Part shown: positions 1-7,979 of the stretch, piece by piece
Layout: each line of letters starts with the position of its first letter
How positions within the stretch are numbered: position 1 is the stretch's first letter
Assembly: GCF_009766105.1 (NCBI RefSeq)
Contig: NZ_LMUH01000026.1
Location: forward strand, 609,851 to 673,850
Reading direction: 5' to 3'
DNA from: Granulicella sp. S156
GTDB lineage: Bacteria; Acidobacteriota; Terriglobia; Terriglobales; Acidobacteriaceae
DNA length: 64,000 bases
Made by a program: the position numbers and the translations under genes
Notes under the pieces: model-generated
Database searches by the model: none
What the model was told of the DNA's origin: nothing
What the model saw: the letters and a program-made list of their open reading frames with translations, nothing else

Positions 1-1
1 G

Positions 2-1435
2 CGCATACTCTCTCTCAGCCTTCTCACCACCGCAGCCCTGCTGGCGGCGAATGCAGTCGCACAGCAGCCGGTGCTGACCGGGCAAGCAGCCTTCACCGAC
101 TACAACCAGCAGAAGCCTGGCGTTCGCCACAAGATCACCCTCGCCGATCTACCTCAGCCCAATCCCAGCGAGGCAGTCAACAACACCGCCCACCTGATCC
201 CGCGTCCCGCCAATGCCTGGCCCATCGCCCCCGCGGGCTTCAAGGTCACCCTCTACGCCGGTGGAGACGCCGCTCCCCTGCAGCGCGCAGACAATAAGGA
301 GCACATGGAGCTCAGCGGCGGCACCTTCACCCAGCCCCGCCTCATGCGCACCGCTCCCAATGGAGATATCTTTCTCGCCGACCCCGGTGCCGGCACGGTC
401 TTCGTCCTTCGCGGCGTCCGTCCCGACGGCAAAGCCGCCACCCTTGAGAAGTACGCTACGGGCCTCGATCACCCCTTCGGCATCGCCTTCTACCCCGCTA
501 AGAACCCCAAATACATCTACGTAGGCAATGCCACCACCGTCCAGCGCTTTGCCTACAAGGTCGGCGACCTGCACGCCTCCGGCTCCCCCGAAACCATGGT
601 CCCCGATGTCCCCGGCTACGCCCAACTCACCGGCGGCGGCCACTCGACGCGCGACGTCGTCTTCACCGCAGACGACAAGCACATGCTCGTCTCCGTCGGC
701 TCCGGATCCAACGTCGATGACCCCGACACCCATCCCAAAGAGTTCCACCGCGCCGACGTACTCGAGTACACCCCCGACGGCAAGTTCGTCGAGGTCTACG
801 CTCACGGCATCCGCAACTGCGTCGGCGAGGCCATCAACCCCATCACCCATCAACTCTGGTGCTCCACCAATGAGCGCGACAATCTCGGCAACCACCTCGT
901 ACCCGACTACGTCAGCTCTGTCCCCGAAGGCAGCTTCTTCGGCTGGCCCTGGTACTACATGGGAGGCCACCAGGATCCGCGCCTCCCGCAACCCTGCGCC
1001 AACGGCACCGGCCCTAATCCCCAGGCGCCTGTACTAACCGCTGATCAGGCGAAGAACTGCAAACGCGTCGACCTTAGCTCCAAAGTCGTCACGCCCGACG
1101 TCCTCGTCCAACCCCACATGGCCTCGCTGGAGATGCTCTTCTATCCGGCGCACACCAGAGCCGATTCATTCCCCGCCGAGTATGCCGGTGACGTGTTCGC
1201 CGCAGAGCACGGCTCCTGGAATCGCAAGATCCGCGCTGGCTACGAAGTCATCCACATCCCCATGAAGAACGGTCACGCTACCGGAGAGTACGACGACTTC
1301 CTCACCGGCTTCGTAACCGCTGACGGCGAGGTCTGGGGCCGTCCCGTCGGTGTCACTGTAGGCAACGACGGCAGCCTCTTCGTCACCGACGACGGCTCAC
1401 GCAGTGTCTGGCACGTTGTCTACACGGGCAAGTAG
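2..1435 (+). CDS. Secreted PQQ-type sugar (sorbosone) dehydrogenase-like protein, 5' end outside window
   Basis: The open frame is already running at base 2 and encodes a hydrophobic signal-peptide core (LSLLTTAALLAANAVAQ) just before the apparent GTG at 71. The true start therefore lies upstream of the window and the GTG is internal. The mature part resembles the soluble glucose/L-sorbosone dehydrogenase beta-propeller family, which oxidises sugars in the periplasm with pyrroloquinoline quinone. Supporting segments are EVYAHGIRNCVGEAINP in the middle and AEHGSWNR with a GRPVGVTVGNDGSLFVTDD stretch near the C-terminus. PQQ dependence and substrate are family inferences. A hairpin repeat follows the stop and probably ends transcription. 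Confidence 0.8.
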   Translation, partial: RILSLSLLTTAALLAANAVAQQPVLTGQAAFTDYNQQKPGVRHKITLADLPQPNPSEAVNNTAHLIPRPANAWPIAPAGFKVTLYAGGDAAPLQRADNKEHMELSGGTFTQPRLMRTAPNGDIFLADPGAGTVFVLRGVRPDGKAATLEKYATGLDHPFGIAFYPAKNPKYIYVGNATTVQRFAYKVGDLHASGSPETMVPDVPGYAQLTGGGHSTRDVVFTADDKHMLVSVGSGSNVDDPDTHPKEFHRADVLEYTPDGKFVEVYAHGIRNCVGEAINPITHQLWCSTNERDNLGNHLVPDYVSSVPEGSFFGWPWYYMGGHQDPRLPQPCANGTGPNPQAPVLTADQAKNCKRVDLSSKVVTPDVLVQPHMASLEMLFYPAHTRADSFPAEYAGDVFAAEHGSWNRKIRAGYEVIHIPMKNGHATGEYDDFLTGFVTADGEVWGRPVGVTVGNDGSLFVTDDGSRSVWHVVYTGK

Positions 1436-1444
1436 CTACAACCT

Positions 1445-1490
1445 GGGCACCCCATCTTCGGCACGATTTATGCGCCTAAGATGGGGTGTC
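1445..1490. repeat. Palindromic repeat, GTGCCCCATCTT family, copy 1
   Basis: An inverted repeat with arms CACCCCATCTT and AAGATGGGGTG flanks a short loop, ten bases after the sugar dehydrogenase stop. Related hairpins occur at 16302-16342, 38098-38150 and 53887-53935. The position suggests a role as transcription terminator or mRNA 3' end, but there is no long T tract. Confidence 0.75.
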
Positions 1491-1498
1491 TTTGATTT

Positions 1499-1570
1499 TG
1501 CCGTTGTTTGTTTTTCGTCGTCATCCTGAGCCATAGGCGAAGGACCCCCGCATTTACGAATGCGGGAGTC
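1499..1570. repeat. Half copy of the TTGTTTGTTTTTCGTCGTCATCC repeat
   Basis: Bases here match the left arm of the full palindromic element at 48864-49000 (GTTGTTTGTTTTTCGTCGTC followed by ATCCTGAG), ending in a small hairpin CCCGCATT/AATGCGGG. The right arm is missing, so this is a truncated copy. It abuts the stop codon of the DUF3037 gene at 1572. Confidence 0.7.
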
Positions 1571-1571
1571 T

Positions 1572-1961
1572 TCACGCCATCCCAACCAACTCCCGCGCCA
1601 ACCGATCCAGCAAACTCTTCGGATCGGACGAAAGCCCCGTCCGCACAGGCGATATCTGGATAACCGCACTACGCGGCGCGGTAAGCCAATAGAAGCGCTC
1701 CTTCTTAGACAGCCGCGCGATCGGCCCCGCTGCAGGATCACCCGCACAGATACGGCAGATGGCCTGAAGATGCCGCGCCACCATACTCACATCCAGCGCT
1801 GGCCACAGCGCCCGAAGACGTGCCTCATTCACCTCGATGCGTGCGTCCAGAAAGTTCTGTTCCGACGAATAGACGATCACTCCCGCATTCACAAACTCGT
1901 CCCGCTCAACGCGCGGAACCACGCGTACTGTCGCGTAATTAAACGATTTGGGAGCGAGCAT
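1572..1961 (-). CDS. DUF3037 family protein
   Basis: A 129-residue soluble protein. I take the ATG at 1961, giving MLAPKSFNYATVRVVPRVER, rather than the upstream start at 2054, because the DUF3037 homology begins there and the longer reading runs deep into the kinase gene. The segment RVVPRVERDEFVNAGVIVYS is typical of DUF3037. The start lies inside the 3' end of the HipA-like kinase gene (23-base overlap), so the two are probably translated together. DUF3037 proteins are commonly found beside HipA-like kinases. Their role is unknown, and a partner or target of the kinase is a guess. Confidence 0.8.
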   Translation of the reverse strand: MLAPKSFNYATVRVVPRVERDEFVNAGVIVYSSEQNFLDARIEVNEARLRALWPALDVSMVARHLQAICRICAGDPAAGPIARLSKKERFYWLTAPRSAVIQISPVRTGLSSDPKSLLDRLARELVGMA

Positions 1962-2724
1962 GCGCGATCTCCTGTTCAAAGATATTCGACGCTTCCAGCC
2001 GCCACAGCAGAAACTCGCGATAGGAGCTGCGCCGTTGCGAAGCAGTAACGGCATCCCTCTCCGAAGTCAGCCAATCCTCAGGAAGCAGCTGCAGAATCGC
2101 CTCCAGCTTCGCATCCGTTATAGTCCTGTGTGCCGTCTCGGAAGCGGCCGCAATATCGCCGGCCCAGCGCAACAGAATGTGCTCGCGAATCTGCTCGAAC
2201 TTCGATGTGGCCTTCTCCTTCGCGGTCGGCCAGTTATGGTGAAAGTACAGCGACGCTCCATGATCGATCAGCCACAGCTTCTCCTCCGACAACAAGAGGT
2301 TCGCGTTGCGAGCCGTGCGATCCACGTTCAGCACAAAGGCATCGAACCAGACACACAGTGAGGCCGTCAGCAGCGAGGCTTCATCACCCGCCGCCGGATC
2401 GAAGGTCGTCGCGCCAGGCAGATACTCCAGGCCAACATTCAAGCCCACGGAGGCTTTCAGCAGATCGCGAATCTCCGTATCGGGTTCATTTCTCCCGAAG
2501 GCCGGATCGATCTGAACGAAGACGATCTTCGGAACGCACAAGCCAAGCAGCCGCGCAATCTCTCCAGAAATCAACTCGGCCACCAGCGCCAGAGCCCCCT
2601 GCCCTGCTCCTCGAAACTTGACGACGTACATCCTGCCATCATCCGCCTCGACGATAGCCGGCAGAGATCCGCCCTCTCGCAGAGGTGCCACATAGCGGGT
2701 GCCGTTGACGGTGCGAAGAGGCAT
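1939..2724 (-). CDS. HipA-like kinase family protein
   Basis: A 261-residue protein with a short HipA/PI3K-like kinase fold. Visible elements are Lys36 in YVVKF (ATP phosphate), Asp135 and Asn140 in NVDRTARN (catalytic loop) and Asp154 in IDHG (the DFG-like metal ligand). It is much shorter than classical HipA toxins (about 440 residues). There is no HipB-type helix-turn-helix partner beside it; the DUF3037 gene overlaps its 3' end instead. Active-site residues look intact, so kinase activity is likely, but the substrate and any toxin role are unknown. Confidence 0.8.
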   Translation of the reverse strand: MPLRTVNGTRYVAPLREGGSLPAIVEADDGRMYVVKFRGAGQGALALVAELISGEIARLLGLCVPKIVFVQIDPAFGRNEPDTEIRDLLKASVGLNVGLEYLPGATTFDPAAGDEASLLTASLCVWFDAFVLNVDRTARNANLLLSEEKLWLIDHGASLYFHHNWPTAKEKATSKFEQIREHILLRWAGDIAAASETAHRTITDAKLEAILQLLPEDWLTSERDAVTASQRRSSYREFLLWRLEASNIFEQEIAHARSQIV

Positions 2725-2768
2725 GAGCCTAGTCTAACCTTCACCGGGTGCCGTTCCTTTTGTCCGCA

Positions 2769-3800
2769 TTACTGCTCGGTCGTGGAGCGATTGTCCGGGA
2801 AGGGCTGATGATCTCTTATCATCTCCACGAACGAGCCAATCTCTCGAATCACGAGATCGGGCCTATCGTTCTGAAGGTAATGGTCGCTTCCCTTAGCGAT
2901 GATGCGTCTGCTCTGACCGGACAGGCTCTTCGCCTCCTCCTGCATCTGGTTCCACGCGATGGAGTTGGCCTTTGAAACGGCTGCCGGCCAGTTCGGGGCG
3001 AGAACGTTCGGGTCACGCGAAAGGATCAGGACCGGAAGGTTGCCAAAGGGCCCTGCGTGGATCGTCTCTTCTCCTGAGGCCCGCTCGGCATCCAGTTCGT
3101 TCTCCATCGCGTCCATCTGCGATGGAATGCACGAATCCGCTTTGATCCATGCGCTGTAGGCTTCAAAGCCCGGAGGGATGGACGTGCAGACTCCCTGTAG
3201 TCGATACCAGCCTAGGATCATCAGCAGCTTCTGCCACGGCATCTGACGGCGCTGCTCCTCTTGAATCTTTACCAGCTCCTTCGGAATACGATCGTCCTGA
3301 AGCGGAGTAGCGCCATCGACGAAGACCAGCCCGGCCAGGTCGTCAGGATAATGCGCTGCGTAAGACCGTAGATAGATTCCTGAGATGGAGTGTCCCACCA
3401 GCACGAAAGGCCGCTGAACACCGGCAGCCCCGATCAGCTGGTGAAGTTGCGAGGAGATGGCGTTGGCATCCTGAACACCTGGCCGCGATTCGCTCCAGCC
3501 GAAACCGGCACGGTCGTACGAGCAAACTCTCGTCTGCCGCACGAGCGCGGGTTGCACCTTCGCCCAGCCCGTAAAGTCATCGCCCAGGCCTGAACTCAGC
3601 ACGATCGTCGGCGAACCTTCCCCCGTGCAGTACAGGTGCATGGAGTAGCCGCCTATGTCGTATAGCTTGCCGGGAACTCCAGCCATCTGACGATAGTGGC
3701 GAAGACTCAGCGCGTTGTAGGCAACTCCACTACCACCAGCCAACAGGCAGAGGAGAACAATCGTCGTCCCGATTCGGGCTAGGAGCTTGTGCGATCCCAT
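2769..3800 (-). CDS. Membrane-anchored or exported alpha/beta hydrolase
   Basis: A 343-residue alpha/beta-fold hydrolase. An N-terminal hydrophobic segment (residues 10-28) acts as a signal peptide or anchor. The nucleophile elbow is GHSISG with Ser138. The oxyanion region is LSSGLGDDFTGW, and a late His lies in KGSDHYLQ. It resembles esterase/lipase or epoxide-hydrolase-like proteins of unknown substrate. It runs toward the HipA-like gene with a 44-base gap. A 368-base gene-free stretch upstream carries the repeat at 3893-4124. Confidence 0.8.
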   Translation of the reverse strand: MGSHKLLARIGTTIVLLCLLAGGSGVAYNALSLRHYRQMAGVPGKLYDIGGYSMHLYCTGEGSPTIVLSSGLGDDFTGWAKVQPALVRQTRVCSYDRAGFGWSESRPGVQDANAISSQLHQLIGAAGVQRPFVLVGHSISGIYLRSYAAHYPDDLAGLVFVDGATPLQDDRIPKELVKIQEEQRRQMPWQKLLMILGWYRLQGVCTSIPPGFEAYSAWIKADSCIPSQMDAMENELDAERASGEETIHAGPFGNLPVLILSRDPNVLAPNWPAAVSKANSIAWNQMQEEAKSLSGQSRRIIAKGSDHYLQNDRPDLVIREIGSFVEMIRDHQPFPDNRSTTEQ

Positions 3801-3892
3801 TCAGATGTCATCGTACCGGATGATTCGGCCTGCATCAGTAGCGAGAAGTTGTCGTCTCGACGTTGATCCATGCGGAAGAACAACCCCAGAAC

Positions 3893-4124
3893 TGTCATCT
3901 CGACCGAAAGCAAAGGCAACCGCCTAGGGGGGTCCAGGGAATTGCAATTGCCGTTGTTTGTTTTTCGTCGTCATCCTGAAGCGTAGCTGAAGGACCACCG
4001 CATTCATGGAGGCACGGACGCAAAGCGCGACACAAGCATTGGTGACGCGCTTTGCGTCTGCAGGCCTCCCCTGTGCGTAGTCGAACGGGCTGCGGCAAGA
4101 GCGCTGCCTTCAGTCGAGATGACA
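3893..4124. repeat. Composite palindromic repeat, GTCATCTCGACC family, copy 1
   Basis: The ends are inverted repeats: TGTCATCTCGACCG on the left and CAGTCGAGATGACA on the right. Nested inside are a half copy of the GTTGTTTGTTTTTCGTCGTC repeat (about 3952-4005) and a hairpin of GACGCAAAGCGCG with CGCGCTTTGCGTC (about 4018-4060). It fills most of the gap between the hydrolase and pspA genes. Frames crossing it are not genes. Confidence 0.8.
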
Positions 4125-4168
4125 ACGTATGGGAAGGGAAAAACACATCACACTAACGGGAAAAAACC

Positions 4169-4864
4169 TCACCCTGCCGCCAGCATATGCGCCTTCTTCT
4201 CCTTCAACTCACCCAACAGCCGCTCGACCTTTTCATCGCGTTCGAGCTTCGCAAAGTCGTCCTCCAGGGTGTCGTCTTCGAGCATCTGCTTGCCCGCATA
4301 GTTCTGAGCCTCCGCACTCTGGATACGCGCTTTGACGCGTTCCAGCGCCGGGCCACGTCCCAGGCTGACAGCAACCTGCTCCGCTGCCTCACGTGCCGTA
4401 ATCGCCTTGCCCGCCATCTGCGCGCGGCGATGCTGCGCGACCAGCAGCACGCAATGAGCCTGCGTCGCTTTCAACTTGCCCTGCAGCTTGTTGTACGTCG
4501 TACGCATCCCATCGACCTCCTCGGCCTGCTCCTCGACCTGATGCACAAGATCCCCAGCCATCTGTTCGTGGCTCAGAGCACGTTCGAGCGCCGCTCGCGC
4601 CAGGTCATCCTTGCCCTTGTTCACCGCCAGTTCAGCCTTCGCACGCCAGTCCGCTGCTGTCTGCTCCTGCTCCTTCGTCTTCTTTTCGAGCAGGTGCCGA
4701 TCGGCGATCGCAATCGCTACCTGCGTCTTCAATTGGAGTAGCTGGTTCTCCATGTCGAGCGCCAGTTGCTTCAACATCTTTTCGGGATCTTCGGCGCGGT
4801 CGATCAAGTCGTTCACATTCGCGCGCAGCAGAGTTGCCACTCTTTCCATTAGCGATAGTGCCAT
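4169..4864 (-). CDS. pspA: PspA/IM30 family membrane-stress protein
   Basis: A 231-residue, almost fully helical, charged protein beginning MALSLMERVATLLRANVNDL, the hallmark start of PspA/Vipp1. These proteins assemble on the inner face of the cytoplasmic membrane to counter loss of integrity and proton leakage. I chose the ATG at 4864, not 4894, because AAGGAGA sits eight bases upstream and homology starts here. It is the last gene of the XRE-NfeD-flotillin-PspA operon, 73 bases after flotillin with a strong hairpin in between. No PspF or PspBC is seen. Confidence 0.92.
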   Translation of the reverse strand: MALSLMERVATLLRANVNDLIDRAEDPEKMLKQLALDMENQLLQLKTQVAIAIADRHLLEKKTKEQEQTAADWRAKAELAVNKGKDDLARAALERALSHEQMAGDLVHQVEEQAEEVDGMRTTYNKLQGKLKATQAHCVLLVAQHRRAQMAGKAITAREAAEQVAVSLGRGPALERVKARIQSAEAQNYAGKQMLEDDTLEDDFAKLERDEKVERLLGELKEKKAHMLAAG

Positions 4865-4900
4865 GACGGTTCTCCTTCTCAGTACATGATTCAAATGAAA

Positions 4901-4932
4901 GCGGCGCGTGAAGGGTTACCCTCACGCGCCGC
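4901..4932 (-). terminator. Hairpin between flotillin and pspA
   Basis: An 11-bp perfect stem (GCGGCGCGTGA with TCACGCGCCGC) around a ten-base loop sits between the flotillin stop and the pspA start. On the coding strand it is followed by TTTC and not by a long T run, so it may be a leaky terminator or an mRNA-stabilising element. Confidence 0.6.
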
Positions 4933-4937
4933 ACTGT

Positions 4938-6386
4938 TTACTCCCTCTTATCGCCTTCGATCGTCGGTGGAACATCGGACGCGCCGCCGTTCGGGCGTTG
5001 CGCCATCTGCTTGATGTTCCCCATCAGCTCGCTCATCTTCATGCCGCTGAGAGCCTCGAACAACGCGGGCACCTGTGCGGCAATCTCGGTCATCTCGCCG
5101 GTGAGCTTGTGCGCGCCGACGCCCTTCCCGTCGCCCGTGGACACGATCGTGATCTTGTCCACCTTGCTCAACGGCTCGCTCATCGCGCGAACGACATCAG
5201 CCATGTTCGTGATGAGTTTGTCGACGACCGCGGCCTGCGACCACTCCTGGTAGGCCTCGGCCTTGATGTTCATGGCCTTGGCTTCCGCCTCGCCCTTCTG
5301 GAAGATGATCGAAGCCTCCGCCTCACCCTGGGTACGAATGGCCTGCGCCTTACCTTCGGCTTCGGCAACGATGCGCGCCTTCTCGGCGTTCGCCATGTTC
5401 CCAATGCGCTGCGCCTCGATCTCCGACTTCTTCAGCACAGTTGCGATGAGTTCTTTTTCATTACGCAGAATCTCGGCCTCCTGCACCTTGACCTGCGCCT
5501 CTTTCTCAATCTGCTGCACGCGGACCTGCTCGGCGATGACCTTCTGCTGCATGACGTTGGTCTGCAACTCGTACGCCTTGTCGGCCTGAGCCTCCTGCTT
5601 CCGAGACTGCTCCGTGAAGGCAGCTTTCTGGATGTCGAGATCGCGCTGCGCCTCCGCCTGCTTGGCCAGCGACATCGTCTCCGCCAGCACACGCTCCTGA
5701 TCGGCTGCAGACTTGGCGACTGCGGCCTCTCTTAGAGCAATGGCCCGGCGGATAGCTGTGTCACGTTCGGCTTCGGCCGTGGCAATCTCGGCATCGCGGC
5801 GGATGCGCGCAATATCCGGGCGGCCCATGTTGGTGATGTACTCATTCTTGTCGCGCACCTCCTTGATCGTGAAGCTCACGACCTCCAGGCCCATCTTGCT
5901 CATATCCTCGGCACAGGTAGCGCGCATGCGCTCACCCACCATCTCCGGCTCCTTCACAATCTGCTCGACGGTGAGTTGGCCGATGATGCCACGCAGATGA
6001 CCTTCCATCACCAGGCGGATAAGACCTTCGCGCTGCGGCGGAGTCTTTGACAGGAACTGCTCGGCAGCGGTCATGATCGACTCGTTGTCCGAACGCACCT
6101 TGATTTGCGCCACAGCCTCTACCGTTACCGCAACGCCCTGCTTGGTATACAGGTCCTGCTGCGGAGCAACATCGAAGCTCATCAGCTCGAGCGAAAGCTC
6201 TCTGCAGTTTTCAACCACCGGGAAGATGACCGCGCCATGCCCCTTGATCACGCGAGGACCGCGAAAACCGTAGACGATCAACGCTTCATTCGGGCCGGCC
6301 TTGCGAAACATCTTGGCCAGCATGCCCATCAGCACAAGGGTTGCAAGAACACACAACCCAACGACGACAATGATTTGATTCGACAT
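4938..6386 (-). CDS. floT: Flotillin family protein (SPFH domain)
   Basis: A 482-residue flotillin/YuaG-type protein. Residues 1-25 form a membrane anchor, followed by the SPFH domain (about 30-200, including RKAGPNEALIVYGFRGPRVI). A long Ala/Glu/Lys-rich coiled coil (about 200-380) follows, with repeated AEAEGKAQAIRTQGEAEA-like segments. A C-terminal region contains VDKITIVSTGDG. Flotillins organise ordered membrane domains. In Bacillus and elsewhere flotillin, an NfeD protein and sometimes a PspA-like protein are encoded together, as here. The gene lies between the NfeD-like gene (151-base gap with a hairpin repeat) and pspA. Confidence 0.93.
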   Translation of the reverse strand: MSNQIIVVVGLCVLATLVLMGMLAKMFRKAGPNEALIVYGFRGPRVIKGHGAVIFPVVENCRELSLELMSFDVAPQQDLYTKQGVAVTVEAVAQIKVRSDNESIMTAAEQFLSKTPPQREGLIRLVMEGHLRGIIGQLTVEQIVKEPEMVGERMRATCAEDMSKMGLEVVSFTIKEVRDKNEYITNMGRPDIARIRRDAEIATAEAERDTAIRRAIALREAAVAKSAADQERVLAETMSLAKQAEAQRDLDIQKAAFTEQSRKQEAQADKAYELQTNVMQQKVIAEQVRVQQIEKEAQVKVQEAEILRNEKELIATVLKKSEIEAQRIGNMANAEKARIVAEAEGKAQAIRTQGEAEASIIFQKGEAEAKAMNIKAEAYQEWSQAAVVDKLITNMADVVRAMSEPLSKVDKITIVSTGDGKGVGAHKLTGEMTEIAAQVPALFEALSGMKMSELMGNIKQMAQRPNGGASDVPPTIEGDKRE

Positions 6387-6416
6387 TTCCTGCCTCTCTC
6401 AATTCGTCCAGTTTTG

Positions 6417-6475
6417 GAGGGTACGGGCTTCAGCCCGTACGTTAGGAATCCGTGTGAAATAGGCGGCTTTAGCCG
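6417..6475. repeat. Double hairpin repeat between NfeD-like and flotillin genes
   Basis: A perfect palindrome GTACGGGCT-TC-AGCCCGTAC is followed about 20 bases later by a second small hairpin GGCGGCTTTAGCCGC. I see one copy in the window. It sits inside the operon, so it could tune the ratio of upstream to downstream transcripts. Confidence 0.6.
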
Positions 6476-6537
6476 CTGAGGGAACTTCCGGCACGGAGTC
6501 CTTCTTTCTTCAGCCAAGCTGTTTCGCTCAGGCCTCT

Positions 6538-7188
6538 TTACGGCTCCTTGCTTTCTTTCTCAAGGTTTCTCACTGGCCCATCGGCTAACAGGCCATGTTC
6601 AAACTCATCCCAGCGCCGCACATACGCGACGCCGCGGGCATAGCGCATGACCACCACCTCCGCGCCGCGTTCGAGCGCTGTTCCATCGTCCGACCGCACG
6701 GCGGCACTGCGACGTACGCCATTCTGCGAGTACAGAATCTCGCCCACGCCGCTTTTGGGAATCGCTCCACTCAAGCGGCCGATCACGCCGGTCATCTCGG
6801 TATCCGAAGGTTCAAGCGTCCGCTCGCGCGGCAGCAGCACCCCGACCAGAAACCAGAACACCAGCGCTGCTCCCGCAACTCCACTCACCACCGAGAAGAA
6901 CAGCACCAGCATGCCGCCAAAGATGTTGGCCCGATGCAGCAGGTATCCCGTACCGCCGAACCAGCACAGAAACGTCACTAACGTGAAGCCGTTGAGCGGC
7001 GAGATGTGCGTAGCTGCGCCTTGTCCGTGCACGCCCCCAACCTTGCCCACATGGCCGGCATGACCATGCAGGTGCAGATGCCCCGCATGAAGATGCAGAA
7101 AGCCTCCGAAGAAGGCGATCAGGCTCAACACCAGCCCTACGCCGAAGCACGTCAGGTAGATCGCATTCCAATCCCAGGTTCCCATCAT
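6538..7188 (-). CDS. NfeD-like membrane protein with histidine-rich segment
   Basis: A 216-residue membrane protein with about three hydrophobic spans and a C-terminal OB-fold-like domain (from about residue 130: GVIGRLSGAIPKSGVGEILY), as in short NfeD proteins that partner with flotillins. Between the first and second spans is a histidine-rich stretch (HLHAGHLHLHGHAGH) of about ten His in 35 residues, unusual for NfeD and suggestive of metal binding. The start at 7188 overlaps the regulator stop (ATGA) and has AAAGGAG seven bases upstream, so the two are translationally coupled. The longer frame to 7377 is a shadow of the regulator gene. Confidence 0.82.
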   Translation of the reverse strand: MMGTWDWNAIYLTCFGVGLVLSLIAFFGGFLHLHAGHLHLHGHAGHVGKVGGVHGQGAATHISPLNGFTLVTFLCWFGGTGYLLHRANIFGGMLVLFFSVVSGVAGAALVFWFLVGVLLPRERTLEPSDTEMTGVIGRLSGAIPKSGVGEILYSQNGVRRSAAVRSDDGTALERGAEVVVMRYARGVAYVRRWDEFEHGLLADGPVRNLEKESKEP

Positions 7189-7766
7189 CGCCCCACTCCT
7201 TTCTTCGACTTCTTCGCCTTCACAACACTCTTGCCTTTGCTCGCCGCCGCACTCGCTGCCGTCGGTTCGATCAGAGCCAGCGGCCTGGCCGCGGTCTTCT
7301 GTACGGGCCGCAACAGCTCCAGCAGACGCTCCGCAAGCGACGGTGTCTCCAACACGCTTTCCAGCAGCAGCAGGCACCCACGCGAATCCTCATGCCGCGC
7401 AACAGCCAGCAACGCCCGTCGCAACTCAGGATCGCGGCGGAAGCGCTCTGCCCCGCCAATCAGCCAGAGGTCGAGCTTGTCCTCCAGGCCGCGTACGTCA
7501 CTCAGCAGCTCGGCGTGATAGCCCTCGGGGTCATCGACCAGATATCCCGGATGTACCTTGAAGAACTTGGCCAGCAGCAGTCGCGAGGTATTCGTTAGGT
7601 GCGGCCGGGCGCCGCTCTCGATCTGCGACAGATAGCTCTGGCTGATCGACTCGTCCATCTCCGCCGCGATCGCACGCACCAACTCGCCTTGCGTCATGGC
7701 GCGCCCCAGCCCACGCAAGCTGCCTTCTACCTCACGCAGGTACCGGATTTTGTCGCACAGTTTCAT
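7185..7766 (-). CDS. XRE-family transcriptional regulator
   Basis: A 193-residue DNA-binding protein with an N-terminal helix-turn-helix at about residues 24-62 (AMTQGELVRAIAAEMDESIS then QSYLSQIESGARPHLTN). A helical region of about 100 residues follows, and a Lys/Ala/Ser-rich C-terminal tail. It is the first gene of the operon with NfeD-like, flotillin and PspA, and its stop overlaps the next start. The paired ATTGCAAT sites directly upstream suggest autoregulation and control of the whole membrane-stress operon. This is an inference. Confidence 0.85.
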   Translation of the reverse strand: MKLCDKIRYLREVEGSLRGLGRAMTQGELVRAIAAEMDESISQSYLSQIESGARPHLTNTSRLLLAKFFKVHPGYLVDDPEGYHAELLSDVRGLEDKLDLWLIGGAERFRRDPELRRALLAVARHEDSRGCLLLLESVLETPSLAERLLELLRPVQKTAARPLALIEPTAASAAASKGKSVVKAKKSKKGVGR

Positions 7767-7783
7767 GACTCACTCTCCACTAA

Positions 7784-7820
7784 TTGCGGATTGCAATAAA
7801 TATATTGCTAATTGCAATAT
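7784..7820. promoter_or_regulatory. Paired ATTGCAAT operator candidate before the XRE-PspA operon
   Basis: The 8-bp palindrome ATTGCAAT occurs twice, at 7790-7797 and 7811-7818. The copies are exactly 21 bp apart (two helical turns) in an AT-rich stretch 24 bp upstream of the regulator start. A degenerate TTGCGGAT lies next to the first copy. The spacing puts both sites on the same DNA face, as expected for cooperative binding of two dimers of the encoded XRE regulator. Confidence 0.65.
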
Positions 7821-7979
7821 TCGTCAAGCCCCCTCAAAACCGGTCAGCGTGCGCAAGCCTTGTACCGCCTTTCCTTCGCCTAGCTGTCTGACAAATTTGC
7901 CTTCTTGTAAGAGCGTTCGATAGAGTCGGAAGCGAAGATTGAAGCATTTACTGCATAGTCCAACAGCAAGGAGTTATCC

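Noticed and set aside
149-991. A 280-codon minus-strand open frame
   Set aside because: Antisense to the sugar dehydrogenase-like gene; Gly/Val-rich without recognisable features.
71-1435. GTG at 71 as the true start of the first gene
   Set aside because: The codons before it encode a signal-peptide core in the same frame, so the gene starts outside the window.
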